Shown: positions 23,565 to 32,650 of the stretch, piece by piece
How the letters are laid out: each line of letters starts with the position of its first letter
Position numbering within the stretch: position 1 is the stretch's first letter
Assembly (NCBI GenBank): GCA_023458595.1
Contig: JAEWYT010000186.1
Coordinates: 1-46,468 of the forward strand
Reading direction: 5' to 3'
Origin: Pseudomonadota bacterium
GTDB taxonomy: Bacteria > Pseudomonadota > Alphaproteobacteria > Rhizobiales > Tepidamorphaceae
DNA length: 46,468 nt
Notes under the pieces: generated by a model
The model's input: only the letters and a program-made list of their open reading frames with translations
The model's database searches: none
Told to the model about the DNA's origin: nothing
Position numbers and translations under genes: made by a program

Positions 23565-24755
23565 TTGGGCATACCGAAACAGGCCGAACTCGACCGCGAC
23601 TTCGCCGCGGACACGCTGGCCGCCAGTCCGCCGGCCGCCGGCACGATCGCGACCTACCGCCGGTTCGAGGACGCGGAGGCGGCGTGGCGCGAGTTCGAGC
23701 GCGGCGCCGTCGCGACGCCCTACCAGCGCATCGACTGGATGGAAGCCTGGCACCGGCACATCGGGTCGCGGCACGGCGTCGAACCGCTGATCGTCGTGGC
23801 GCGCGACGGCAGCGGCCGTCCCTCCTTCCTGTGGCCGCTCGGCGTCAGGCGGCGCGGGATCGCCATCATCGGCGAATGGCTCGGCTGCAAGCACGTGAAC
23901 TACAAGCTCGGGCTCTACGCGCCGGACTTCGCGGCCGATGCGACGCGCCGGGCCCTGGTGCCGGTGATGACCCACCTGCGCGACGAGACGGGTCTCGACG
24001 CGCTCTTGCTCGTGAACCAGCCCGAGACCTGGCAGGGCACCGTCAATCCGCTCGCGGCGCTGCCGCACCAGAACGCGCCGAGCTTCGCCTATTCGCTGGC
24101 GCTGAAGCCCGATTTCGACGCTCTCTACGCCGAACTGCGCAGCGGCTCGACCCGCAAGAAGCTAAGGCGCAGCGAACGGCGCATCGTCGACGAATTCGGC
24201 TCCTGCATCCTGCGCCGGCCGGCGAACGCCGACGAGGTCGACCGGGCGCTCGACATCTTCTTCCTGCAGAAGTCGAAGCGGATGCAGGACAGGCAGCTGA
24301 GCAACGTCTTCGCGGAACCGGGCGTCATGGACTTCTTCCGGGAACTGGCGGTGCGCAGCATCGGCGCGGAGGAGCCGCTGCTCGACCTGTTCTGGCTCGA
24401 CGCGGGCGGCCACGTCGCCGCCACATGGGCCGGCACCGCCGCGGGCGGGCGCCTGTGCGGAATGGTCAACTCGTTCGACGAGGAGCGCTTCGGTCAGCAC
24501 CATCCTGGCGAGGTCATGCTGCGCCTCCTGATCGAGCACTGCTGCAGGCGGGGCCTGAAGGAGTTCGACCTCGGCGTCGGCGAGGCGCAGTACAAGGAAT
24601 CCTGGTGCCCGCGGGTCGACCGGCTGTTCGACAGCTTCCTGCCCCTGACGGCGCTCGGCTGGATGCACACGACCGCCGCCGGCGCCGGGTTCCGCCTGAA
24701 ACGGACCGTCAAGCAGTCCAGATTCCTGACGGGAATGGCGGACCGGCTGCGTTAG
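23565..24755 (+). CDS. CelD/BcsL-family GNAT acetyltransferase
   Basis: A 396-residue cytoplasmic protein of the CelD/FemAB-like GNAT family (Acetyltransf_6), often found in exopolysaccharide and cellulose loci and thought to acylate sugar intermediates. Seen are TPYQRIDWMEAWHRH near residue 50, the RSGSTRKKLRRSERR segment, and the C-terminal EFDLGVGEAQYKESWCP motif that ends the family domain. The TTG at 23565 is chosen because GGGGGAG lies about 9 bases upstream; another in-frame TTG is at 23511. It is convergent with the Wzc-like gene, stops 8 bases apart. Confidence 0.85.
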   Translation: MGIPKQAELDRDFAADTLAASPPAAGTIATYRRFEDAEAAWREFERGAVATPYQRIDWMEAWHRHIGSRHGVEPLIVVARDGSGRPSFLWPLGVRRRGIAIIGEWLGCKHVNYKLGLYAPDFAADATRRALVPVMTHLRDETGLDALLLVNQPETWQGTVNPLAALPHQNAPSFAYSLALKPDFDALYAELRSGSTRKKLRRSERRIVDEFGSCILRRPANADEVDRALDIFFLQKSKRMQDRQLSNVFAEPGVMDFFRELAVRSIGAEEPLLDLFWLDAGGHVAATWAGTAAGGRLCGMVNSFDEERFGQHHPGEVMLRLLIEHCCRRGLKEFDLGVGEAQYKESWCPRVDRLFDSFLPLTALGWMHTTAAGAGFRLKRTVKQSRFLTGMADRLR

Positions 24756-24763
24756 GGCCGCGA

Positions 24764-27016
24764 TCACGCCGCGGTGCGCTTCGGGTCGTCGTCGCCGTTG
24801 GAAATCCGTATGACCTCGACGCCGCCTATTCCGGCGTCTTCAAGCCGGCTTCGGGCCCGCCGCGAGGCGGTCTCGCCGGCATCCCCCTTCGACAGGAGGA
24901 GCGCGTAGTCGGAGCGGCGCGCGAGCAGGCGCGCCTCGCCGTGATGGATCACCGAGGGCGCGAGCAGGAACACCACGTCGTAGGTGAGACGCAGGGCCTC
25001 GAGCACGGTCTCCATGCGGTCCGACGTCAGCAGGATCAGCGGATCGGCGGACGTGCTTCCCGCGGCGATCGAATGGACGCGGGAGAACTTGTCACGCTGG
25101 ATGACGGTCTCGAACGCGGCGTTTCCGGTCAGGAGGTCGCTCAGGCCCGGCTGCGCGTCCGCGCTCGCATCGCCCTCGCCGAAATCGGTATCGACGACGA
25201 CTACGCGCCTGCCCCTGGCGGCGACGTCGCGGGCGAGGCGCATGGCGAAGCCGCCCGTGTCCGCCAGGTCGCGGACCGAGGTGACGAGCAGGACGTGGGC
25301 GACGTCTCCCGCGGAATTCAGCAGGATGCGGTCGCGGACATCCTCGATGCCGGGCCTTGCCGGCTCGGCGGCGAAACTCCTCGGCTCGCCGACGAATCCC
25401 TTCAGTTCCGGCTCGACCCTTTCGGCGTGGTCGGCCCCCGCTTCGACCGTCTCCTCGCGCCCGCGCGGCTTCGACACGGGTTGCGGGAGCGGTTGCGGGC
25501 CGCGCGCGGGCGGCGCGATCGGCGCCGCCGGGACGGGGACCGGCACGCTCGCGCCCGCGGGGAACTCGCCGGCGGAGCGGAACAGCTCCAGGGTGATGAC
25601 GATGCCGCAGCTCAGAACGAGGCTGCCGAGGAACGCCGCGAGCAGCGTCGCCGCCGTCTTCGGGAAATAGGGCTCGGTGGCCGGCGCGGCGCGCGAGATG
25701 ATCCGCGCGTTGGCGGGCAAGGCCTCCAGATCCTCGCGGGCGGTCGCGTCGCGGTAGCGCGCCAGCAGGGATTCGAGCAGGTCGCGCTCGGACTTCGCAT
25801 CACGCTCCAGCGCCCGCAGCTCGACCTCGTTCTCGTTCGATTGCGCAGCCTTCGCCTTCAGCGCGTCGAGGCTGTCGAGCAGCTCCTGCTCGCGCGCGGC
25901 GGCCACGGCAGCGTCGTTCTCGGCGGCGCGGGCGTATTTCATCGCCTCGTCGCGGATCTGCTTGCGCAGGTCGCCGAGCTGGGCGTTGAGCTGCTGCATG
26001 CGCGGATGCAGCGGTCCGAGCGTCGTCGAGAGCTCGGCGATCTGGGCGCGCAGCTGCACCTGCTGGGAGACCAGCCCCTGGATCAGCGGAGAGGCGAGCA
26101 CCTCGCTCGACTCGATCGGACGGCCGGAGTCCAGCATCTCGCCGATCAGGCGCGCCTTGGCCTGGGCTTCCGACTTCTGGGCGCGGGCGACCGCAAGCTG
26201 CGTCGTCAGCTCGCTCAGCTGCTGCTCGCTCAGCGTCTGGGGCTGCGCCGCGCCGCGCAGCGTGGAGAACAGGCCGTGCTTCGTCCGGTAGTCCTCGACC
26301 TTGCGTTCGGCCTCGTCGACCCTGGTGCGCAGCGTCTCGACCTGGGTCCTCAGCCAGTCGCTGGCGTCCCGCGTCGCATCGCGCTTGGCCGCCTTCTGCA
26401 TGTCGATGTAGCCGTCGGCGATCGCATTGGCGACGCGGGCGGCGAGTTCCGGGTTCTCCGAGGAGAATTCTATGGCGATCACCCGCGACTGCTCGACCTG
26501 AAAGACGGTCAGGCGTTCGTAGTACCTGTCGAGGACCCTCTCCTCGTTGGTCATGCTCGCCGGATCGCGGGTCACGCCGAAGACGGACAGGATGCGCGAA
26601 AGGACGGAGGGGCTGCTGTCGGGATTGAATTCGGGCAGCCGGTCGAGCTGCAACTGCGAGACGATCTCGCGGCTCAGGTCCGACGACAGGATGAGCTGAA
26701 CCTGGCTGCGGATCGATTCCTGATCCAGCAGCGAGCGCTCCTCCACCGTCGCCGACGGCCGGGTGTAGGCGGTTTCCTGGTTCTCGACGAGGATCTTGGC
26801 GGTCGAGCGGTAGAGCGGCGTGACGCTCGAAAGCCACAGGACCGCCAGCGCGGTGGCGACGATCACGGGCAGGACGATCCAGAGCTTCGCGCGCCACAGG
26901 GCCGCGACGAGCCCGGCGGCGGGGACCGCGTCGGCCGTCCCCGCGGGGGCCGCACCGGGAGTCGACGACGCCTTCGCGGTCATCGGCACGTCGGCAAGGC
27001 GGCTGGGCGCGGACAT
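24764..27016 (-). CDS. Wzc/GumC-like polysaccharide copolymerase with degenerate tyrosine-kinase domain
   Basis: A 750-residue inner-membrane protein setting chain length and linking synthesis to export. TM1 is at about 45-63 (Wzz domain), then a long periplasmic coiled-coil part (residues about 180-430), a Pro-containing segment ATEPYFPK and TM2 at about 455-478, a Pro-rich linker, and a cytoplasmic BY-kinase-like domain from about 560. In that domain the Walker A motif GxGKS/T is replaced by VRDLADTGG, while the Walker A' segment VVVVDTDF remains; no C-terminal Tyr cluster is seen. It is therefore probably a pseudo-kinase. The gene is divergent from the export lipoprotein. Confidence 0.9.
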   Translation of the reverse strand: MSAPSRLADVPMTAKASSTPGAAPAGTADAVPAAGLVAALWRAKLWIVLPVIVATALAVLWLSSVTPLYRSTAKILVENQETAYTRPSATVEERSLLDQESIRSQVQLILSSDLSREIVSQLQLDRLPEFNPDSSPSVLSRILSVFGVTRDPASMTNEERVLDRYYERLTVFQVEQSRVIAIEFSSENPELAARVANAIADGYIDMQKAAKRDATRDASDWLRTQVETLRTRVDEAERKVEDYRTKHGLFSTLRGAAQPQTLSEQQLSELTTQLAVARAQKSEAQAKARLIGEMLDSGRPIESSEVLASPLIQGLVSQQVQLRAQIAELSTTLGPLHPRMQQLNAQLGDLRKQIRDEAMKYARAAENDAAVAAAREQELLDSLDALKAKAAQSNENEVELRALERDAKSERDLLESLLARYRDATAREDLEALPANARIISRAAPATEPYFPKTAATLLAAFLGSLVLSCGIVITLELFRSAGEFPAGASVPVPVPAAPIAPPARGPQPLPQPVSKPRGREETVEAGADHAERVEPELKGFVGEPRSFAAEPARPGIEDVRDRILLNSAGDVAHVLLVTSVRDLADTGGFAMRLARDVAARGRRVVVVDTDFGEGDASADAQPGLSDLLTGNAAFETVIQRDKFSRVHSIAAGSTSADPLILLTSDRMETVLEALRLTYDVVFLLAPSVIHHGEARLLARRSDYALLLSKGDAGETASRRARSRLEDAGIGGVEVIRISNGDDDPKRTAA

Positions 27017-27135
27017 CTCTAAGCGAATCCCCGGATAAACGAGTCCGACCTTCGGTCCGACAAGGTAACTAATGTGTTAATTTGGCCGTATTCGGGGCGG
27101 TTCCGCCCGCATTACGCACGGTTATGTCGCTGCGA

Positions 27136-27153
27136 GGTTAAGCTTTCTTAACC
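27136..27153. promoter_or_regulatory. Inverted repeat between divergent export genes, candidate operator
   Basis: GGTTAAG (27136-27142) and CTTAACC (27147-27153) form a perfect 7-base inverted repeat around CTTT. It lies in the 190-base, relatively AT-rich gap between the Wzc-like gene (minus) and the Wza-like gene (plus), 54 bases before the latter's ATG. It could be an operator or a leader hairpin; no regulator is identified. Confidence 0.35.
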
Positions 27154-27206
27154 CTGTGCGCTTACCAATCGGAAACCATAAGAACCGAACTGACCCGGCG
27201 GGGCCG

Positions 27207-27767
27207 ATGGTGCGCGCGTTTTATCTTGTCCTGGTCGTCCTTGCGGCCGTGCTCTCGGGCTGCGCGAGCCCGCCGAAGGTGGATCAGCGCTTCGTCGAGG
27301 CGCTGAACGCGCCGTACCGGCTCGACTCGGGCGACAGGCTGCGCGTCGTCGTGTTCGACCAGCCGACGCTGACCAACACCTTTGCCGTCAACGACGCCGG
27401 CAACATCTCGATGCCGCTGATCGGCGACGTCCGGGCACGGGGGCTGACCACCCAGGAGCTCCAGGCCTCGATCACCAGCCGCCTGGGCGCCGGTTTCCTG
27501 CGCAATCCGTCCGTTTCCGTGCAGGTCGAGACCTATCGGCCGTTCTTCATCCTCGGCGAGGTCGGAAATCCGGGCCAGTATCCTTACGTGGCCGGGCTGA
27601 CGGCGCGCAACGCGATCGCGATCGGCGGCGGCTTCACCCCGCGGGCCACGCAGAACATGGTCCAGATATCGCGCAACTTCAACGGCACGATCGTCCAGGC
27701 GCGCGTGGCGCTCGACCATCCGATCCGTCCCGGCGACACGATCCACGTCCTCGAACGCTGGTTCTGA
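27207..27767 (+). CDS. Wza/GumB-like polysaccharide export lipoprotein
   Basis: A 186-residue outer-membrane lipoprotein of the polysaccharide export family that forms or contacts the secretion channel. The signal peptide ends in the lipobox LSGC (Cys about residue 18). The Poly_export domain is seen in YRLDSGDRLRVVVFDQP, and an SLBB repeat follows (VETYRPFFILGEVGNPGQYPY). At this length it has one SLBB domain, like short GumB forms, not full Wza. ATG 27207 places the signal peptide correctly; an upstream in-frame GTG at 27156 would add 17 polar residues. The glycosyltransferase gene follows after 8 bases. Confidence 0.9.
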   Translation: MVRAFYLVLVVLAAVLSGCASPPKVDQRFVEALNAPYRLDSGDRLRVVVFDQPTLTNTFAVNDAGNISMPLIGDVRARGLTTQELQASITSRLGAGFLRNPSVSVQVETYRPFFILGEVGNPGQYPYVAGLTARNAIAIGGGFTPRATQNMVQISRNFNGTIVQARVALDHPIRPGDTIHVLERWF

Positions 27768-27775
27768 CGCCGGAA

Positions 27776-28942
27776 ATGGCAAACGACCCGCTGCGGATCG
27801 TCCACTGCCTGCGGGCCCCGGTCGGCGGTCTGTTCCGGCACGTCTGCGATCTCGCGCAGGCGCAGGCGGAGCGCGGCCATCTCGTCGGGCTGATCGCCGA
27901 TTCCCTCACCGGCGGCGACGCGGCCCGGGCCCGGCTCGATGCGCTCGGCCCCGTCTGCAGGCTCGGAATCGAGCGATTCGCCATGTCGCGCCTGCCCGGC
28001 CCCGGCGACATCCGGGCCGCGAGCCGCATCGGCGGACTGGCGGCGGCGTGGAACCCGGACGTCCTGCACGGCCACGGCGCCAAGGGTGGCGCCTACGCCC
28101 GCCTCGCCGGAACACGGCTGCGCAAAGGGGCGGGACGGCCCATCCGGGTCTACACGCCGCACGGCGGCAGCCTGCACTACGGCTCCTCCTCGCCCGCCGG
28201 CATCGTCTACCTCGCGCTCGAGCGGTATCTCGCCCGGCGCACCGACGTCTTCCTGTTCGAGAGCGAATACGGCCTCAGAACCTTCTCGGAGAAGGTCGGC
28301 GCGCCGCCCGGACTCGTGCGCGTGGTCCATAACGGCCTCGCGCCGTCGGAGTTCACGCCGGTCGTTCCCGCCGGGGACGCGGCGGATTTCGTCTTCGTGG
28401 GCGAGTTGCGCGCGATCAAGGGCATCGACACGCTGCTCGAGGCGCTCGCGATTCTCGCCCGGGGGGCGAACCCGCCCTCGGCGGTCATCGTGGGGGCCGG
28501 CGCGGATGGAGAGAAGCTCCGCGCCGCTGCCGCGCGGCTCGGACTGAACGCGCGGGTCCGGTTTCCCGGCCCCATGCCGGCGCGCGAGGCGTTCCGGCTC
28601 GGACGCGCCGCCGTCGTGCCCTCCCGGGCGGAGTCGCTGCCCTATGTGGTGCTCGAGGCCGCCGCCGCGCGGCTGCCGATCGTCGCGACCGACGTCGGCG
28701 GGATCGCGGAGATCTTCGGCGATCAGGCGGGCCGGCTGGTGCCGCCGGACGACCCCGGGCGCCTGGCCGCGGCCATGAAGCTGGTCCTCGACGATCCGGA
28801 GGCCGCACGGCGGGACGCCGGCGCACTCGCCGGGGACGTCGCCGCGCGCTTCTCGCTCGACGGCATGACGGACGCGATCGTCGACGCTTACGCAACGGCT
28901 CTTCGGGCCGCTCCCCGCGGGATTCCGGTTAAATCTTCCTAG
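27776..28942 (+). CDS. GT4-family glycosyltransferase
   Basis: A 388-residue GT-B-fold enzyme that transfers a sugar from a nucleotide donor to a lipid-linked intermediate at the cytoplasmic face. The N-terminal acceptor domain has GGLFRHVCDLA and HGHGAKGG; the C-terminal GT1/GT4 domain has FVGELRAIKGIDTLLEAL, the PSRAESLPYVVLEAAA donor-binding segment with its conserved Glu residues, and TDVGGIAEI. Donor and linkage cannot be predicted. It is the only glycosyltransferase of this type in the locus. The start is ATG 27776, 8 bases after the export lipoprotein stop. Confidence 0.9.
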   Translation: MANDPLRIVHCLRAPVGGLFRHVCDLAQAQAERGHLVGLIADSLTGGDAARARLDALGPVCRLGIERFAMSRLPGPGDIRAASRIGGLAAAWNPDVLHGHGAKGGAYARLAGTRLRKGAGRPIRVYTPHGGSLHYGSSSPAGIVYLALERYLARRTDVFLFESEYGLRTFSEKVGAPPGLVRVVHNGLAPSEFTPVVPAGDAADFVFVGELRAIKGIDTLLEALAILARGANPPSAVIVGAGADGEKLRAAAARLGLNARVRFPGPMPAREAFRLGRAAVVPSRAESLPYVVLEAAAARLPIVATDVGGIAEIFGDQAGRLVPPDDPGRLAAAMKLVLDDPEAARRDAGALAGDVAARFSLDGMTDAIVDAYATALRAAPRGIPVKSS

Positions 28943-29001
28943 ACCTTTTTGCGCTAGGAGCGGGTGCGGGGCGAAAATCTCATCGGCGTGGGCAATTTGC
29001 A

Positions 29002-30582
29002 ATGAGTTCCTCGAATACCGGACCAGTGGGCACGCCCTCCACCGGGACCAATCCGGTTCAGATGCGCGCGGACGCGGCCGGCACCGCCGGCGCGCCGGGC
29101 TCGCGCCACGGCGGCGGCCCGCCCAAGCCGCTCGGCGCGGAGGCCCTGAAGGTCGCCGAGGAGAGGGTCGATCCGGCCGTTTCGGCGGTCGTCATCGCCG
29201 GCGCCGCGCGCCTCGTCGACTTCCTGCTGATCGCCGCGGTCGGCTTCGCCATCCAGCTCGTCTACGTCTATCCGCACGAGGGCCTGCCGTCGCTCTACCT
29301 GTCGGCGATCCTGCTCGGCGCGGGCGCGGCGGTCGTGGCGTTCCAGGCCGCCGACATCTACACGCCACAGGCGCTTCGCACCTTCGTGCGCCAGAACGGC
29401 CAGCTGCTCGTCGCCTGGATCGGCACCTTCGCCTTCCTCGCCCTGATCGCGTTCTTCCTGAAGATCGGCGATTCGTTCTCGCGGGTCTGGCTCGGCCTGT
29501 GGTTCTCGCTGGGCTACGCGTCGCTCGTCTCGTTCCGCGTCGGTCTGGCCCTGCTGGTGCGCCACTGGACGCGAAGCGGGCGGCTCGAACGGCGCGCGGT
29601 CATCGTCGGCGGCGGCGAGCCGGCCGCCAGGCTGATCGAGGCGCTGAAGGCCAGCCCCGATTCCGACATCCGCATCTGCGGCATCTTCGACGACCGCAGC
29701 GACGACCGCTCGCCGGCGGTGGTGCGCGGCTATCCCAAGCTCGGCACGGTCGGCCAGCTCGTCGAGTTCGCCCGCCGCACCCGCGTCGACCTCCTGATCG
29801 TGTCGCTGCCGATCACGGCGGAGAAGCGCGTCCTCGACATGCTGAGGACGCTGTGGGTGCTGCCGGTCGACATCCGCCTCAGCGCGCACATGAACCAGCT
29901 CCGGTTCCGGCCCCGGTCGTACTCCTATATCGGCAACGTCCCCTTCATCGACGTCTTCGACAAGCCGATCGCCGACTGGGACTACGTGCTGAAGTGGCTG
30001 TTCGACCACGTGCTCGGCGCGATGCTCCTGCTGCTCGCCCTGCCGGTGATGGCGGTCGTGGCCATCGCCATCAAGCTCGACAGCGCCGGCCCGGTGCTGT
30101 TCCGGCAGAAGCGCTACGGCTTCAACAACGAGCTGATCGAGGTCTACAAGTTCCGCTCGATGTACACCGAGCAGTGCGACCCGACGGCGACCAGGCTCGT
30201 CACCAGGGGCGACCCGCGGGTGACGCGCGTCGGCCGCTTCATCCGCAAGACGAGCCTCGACGAGCTGCCGCAGCTCTTCAACGTCATGCGCGGGGAACTC
30301 TCCCTCGTCGGTCCGCGCCCGCACGCCCTGCACGCCAAGGCCGCCGACAAGCTCTACGACTCCGTCGTCGACGGCTATTTCGCCCGCCACCGCGTCAAGC
30401 CCGGCATCACCGGCTGGGCGCAGGTCAACGGCTGGCGCGGGGAAACCGATACGCCGGAGAAGATCCAGCAGCGCGTCAAGTTCGACCTCGACTACATCGA
30501 GAACTGGTCGGTGCTGTTCGACCTCTACATCCTGCTGCTGACGCCCTACTCGCTGCTGACCAGGAAGGAAGGCGCGTATTGA
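29002..30582 (+). CDS. Undecaprenyl-phosphate glucose phosphotransferase
   Basis: This 526-residue membrane enzyme starts repeat-unit assembly by moving a hexose-1-phosphate to undecaprenyl phosphate. The N-terminal part has about four membrane segments (residues 75-195); then comes a cytoplasmic Rossmann-like domain (RRAVIVGGGEPAARLIEAL). The C-terminal bacterial sugar-transferase domain starts with a reentrant hydrophobic helix and includes YKFRSMYTEQCD, RKTSLDELPQLFNV, and GPRPHALHAK. This architecture matches the WcaJ/PssY-type family. The first 60 residues are disordered. The stop overlaps the TTG start of the polymerase gene. Confidence 0.93.
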   Translation: MSSSNTGPVGTPSTGTNPVQMRADAAGTAGAPGSRHGGGPPKPLGAEALKVAEERVDPAVSAVVIAGAARLVDFLLIAAVGFAIQLVYVYPHEGLPSLYLSAILLGAGAAVVAFQAADIYTPQALRTFVRQNGQLLVAWIGTFAFLALIAFFLKIGDSFSRVWLGLWFSLGYASLVSFRVGLALLVRHWTRSGRLERRAVIVGGGEPAARLIEALKASPDSDIRICGIFDDRSDDRSPAVVRGYPKLGTVGQLVEFARRTRVDLLIVSLPITAEKRVLDMLRTLWVLPVDIRLSAHMNQLRFRPRSYSYIGNVPFIDVFDKPIADWDYVLKWLFDHVLGAMLLLLALPVMAVVAIAIKLDSAGPVLFRQKRYGFNNELIEVYKFRSMYTEQCDPTATRLVTRGDPRVTRVGRFIRKTSLDELPQLFNVMRGELSLVGPRPHALHAKAADKLYDSVVDGYFARHRVKPGITGWAQVNGWRGETDTPEKIQQRVKFDLDYIENWSVLFDLYILLLTPYSLLTRKEGAY

Positions 30583-31868
30583 GCGGAGCGGCCGGCCATA
30601 CGGCGCCGGTCGGACAGGCGCGCGAGGACCACTGGCACAGGCTGGACCGCAGGCTCGTGCGCCCGCTCCTGTGGGCGACGATCGCGGCGAGCTTCCTCGT
30701 CCTCTATGAGCCGTCGCCCTACGAGCTGATGTTCCTGATCCTGTGCTGGGCGGTGCTGGTGCGTGGCGTCGGCTTCCCGCGCCTGCTCGCCCCGGTCTTC
30801 CTGTTTCTCACTGTTATGTTCTCGCTCGGCGGCATCACGTCCGTCATCCAGGTCGCCCACGACACGGCGGCCCTGCGGTACGTCGCGATCTCGATCTACC
30901 TGACGATCACGACGGTGATGTTCGCGACCCTCGTCAGCGAGGACCCGGTCGACCGGATGAACCTCATCCGCAGCGCCTATGTCGCCGCGGCCGTCTGCGC
31001 CGCGCTCGCGGGCATCGTCGGCTATTTCGACATCGGCGGCACGCGCGACCTGTTCACGCTCTACAACCGCGCACGCGGCACCTTCAAGGACCCGAACGTC
31101 TACGGGCCGTTCCTGATCTTCCCCGCGCTCCTGCTGGTTCAGGACCTGCTGACGCGCCACGGCAAGCGGCTGCTCTTCTCCGCCCTGCCGCTCGCCGTGA
31201 TCCTGACCGGCCTGCTGCTGTCGTTCTCGCGCGCTGCCTGGGGCCATTTCATCGTCTCGACGATGATCATGGCGGGGCTGATGTTCCTCTACGCGCCCGA
31301 TCCGCGCTTCCGCATCCGGCTCGGCATCGGCGTGGTCGGAGGAGCGGTGCTGTTCGCCGGCCTGCTCGTGGCGGTCCTGGCGGTGCCGCAGGTCGGCAAG
31401 GTATTCAAGGAACGGGCCGACCTGCACCAGAGCTACGACGTCGGCGAGACCGGCCGCTTCGCCACGCAGGCGCGCTCGTTTCCCGACGTCATCGTGCGGC
31501 CGCTGGGCCTGGGTCCGTTCGAATACTCGAAGCACTACAAGCAGGATCCGCACAACGTCTATCTGAACGCGTTCTCGTCCTATGGCTGGATCGGCGCGCT
31601 CGGCTACATCACCTTCGTGGTGCTGACCTGGTTCGTCGGAATCCGCTTCGCGTTCGTGAGGACGCCCTGGCAGACCTACCACTTCGCGGCGCTGGCGACG
31701 TTCCTTCCGCTGTCGCTGGAAGGATTCATCATCGACACCGACCACTGGCGCCACTTCTTCCTGATGGCGGGCCTGCTGTGGGGCATGTCGGCGGCGACGC
31801 TGCGCTGCCGGCAGCCCGCCGTGGCGGCGTCGCAGGGCGGGCCGGGCTACTTGCGCGCGGCGATGTAG
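30579..31868 (+). CDS. O-antigen polymerase/ligase-like membrane protein (Wzy type)
   Basis: A 429-residue inner-membrane protein with about ten to twelve hydrophobic segments and a periplasmic loop of the Wzy_C/O-antigen-ligase family. FKDPNVYGPFLIF and QDPHNVYLNAFSSYGWIGA are the conserved motifs, the second holding the catalytic-loop His. In an exopolysaccharide locus this is more likely the repeat-unit polymerase than a lipid A-core ligase. The TTG at 30579 is supported by AAGGAAGG 7 bases before and by the TTGA overlap with the upstream stop. Its 3' end overlaps the convergent methyltransferase gene by 22 bases. Confidence 0.85.
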   Translation: MSGAAGHTAPVGQAREDHWHRLDRRLVRPLLWATIAASFLVLYEPSPYELMFLILCWAVLVRGVGFPRLLAPVFLFLTVMFSLGGITSVIQVAHDTAALRYVAISIYLTITTVMFATLVSEDPVDRMNLIRSAYVAAAVCAALAGIVGYFDIGGTRDLFTLYNRARGTFKDPNVYGPFLIFPALLLVQDLLTRHGKRLLFSALPLAVILTGLLLSFSRAAWGHFIVSTMIMAGLMFLYAPDPRFRIRLGIGVVGGAVLFAGLLVAVLAVPQVGKVFKERADLHQSYDVGETGRFATQARSFPDVIVRPLGLGPFEYSKHYKQDPHNVYLNAFSSYGWIGALGYITFVVLTWFVGIRFAFVRTPWQTYHFAALATFLPLSLEGFIIDTDHWRHFFLMAGLLWGMSAATLRCRQPAVAASQGGPGYLRAAM

Positions 31869-32650
31869 GCGTAGCTGGTCAGGAAGCGCCAGTCGCGCGC
31901 CGCGGCGACGCGGTTCATCAGGTCGTCGATCTCGCGGACGACGGGAATGCGCTCGAAATAGTCGTGGTACCAGAACGGCACCACGACCGCCTCGCGGAAG
32001 CCGGCGCCCTTGAGCATGGGCTTCAGCTTCGCCTCGCTGCCGTAGGTCCAGCTGTAATGGGCAGGGAACTTCGGGTCCTCGTCGTCGGTGCGGTGCGGAT
32101 AGAGCATCTTGACGATCTTCTGCGACACCCACTCCGGGATCGCCATGTTGGCGACATAGGGCAGCGCGTACAGCGTCGGCACGAAGGCGATGGCGACGCC
32201 GCCCGGCGCGAGGATCTCGGCGAGATTCGACCAGGCCCGGCGTCCGTCCCCGACGTGCTCGAACACCATCCGCGAGAAGGCGAGATCGTAGGAGCCGGGC
32301 TTCGCGTCGCTGTCCGCCAGGTCGCCCGCGATGTCGAAGCAGGCCTTGGCGAACTCGGCCGGGCCGTTGTCCAGCTCGACCTGCGAGATGTCGTTGATCG
32401 TCAGCTCGATACCGAGCGCGGCCGCCTCGTAGGGCGTGAACAGCGGATCGCGGCCGCCGCCGATCTCGATCAGCCGGCGCAGCCCGAAGGCGCGCGACAG
32501 GGCTTCGACGGTCGGCTTGTAGTTGTCCCAGGCCCACTGCGACCGGACGTCGGGGCGGAGCTGCGCGAAGAACCCGCCGAGCGACGTCTCGTCCCTCCCG
32601 GCGCGGCTCCTGGCCAGCGCGGAGGCGACGAGCGGTTCCACATGCGACAT
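31847..32650 (-). CDS. SAM-dependent class I methyltransferase
   Basis: A 267-residue protein with a Methyltransf_11-like Rossmann fold. The SAM-binding motif I is LIEIGGGRDPLFTPYE, followed by the acidic post-I region (TINDIS) and motif IV/V LAFSRMVFEHVGD then LAPGGVAIAFVPTL. It may methylate a sugar of the exopolysaccharide or the chain end; the substrate is inferred only from position. AAGGAACC lies before ATG 32650. The last seven codons overlap the polymerase gene on the opposite strand. Confidence 0.85.
   Translation of the reverse strand: MSHVEPLVASALARSRAGRDETSLGGFFAQLRPDVRSQWAWDNYKPTVEALSRAFGLRRLIEIGGGRDPLFTPYEAAALGIELTINDISQVELDNGPAEFAKACFDIAGDLADSDAKPGSYDLAFSRMVFEHVGDGRRAWSNLAEILAPGGVAIAFVPTLYALPYVANMAIPEWVSQKIVKMLYPHRTDDEDPKFPAHYSWTYGSEAKLKPMLKGAGFREAVVVPFWYHDYFERIPVVREIDDLMNRVAAARDWRFLTSYAYIAARK

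Noticed and set aside
23684..27022. 1112-codon plus-strand frame spanning the GNAT gene and the antisense of the Wzc-like gene
   Set aside because: Frame-shifted and antisense to two well-supported genes; no conserved motif in the translation.
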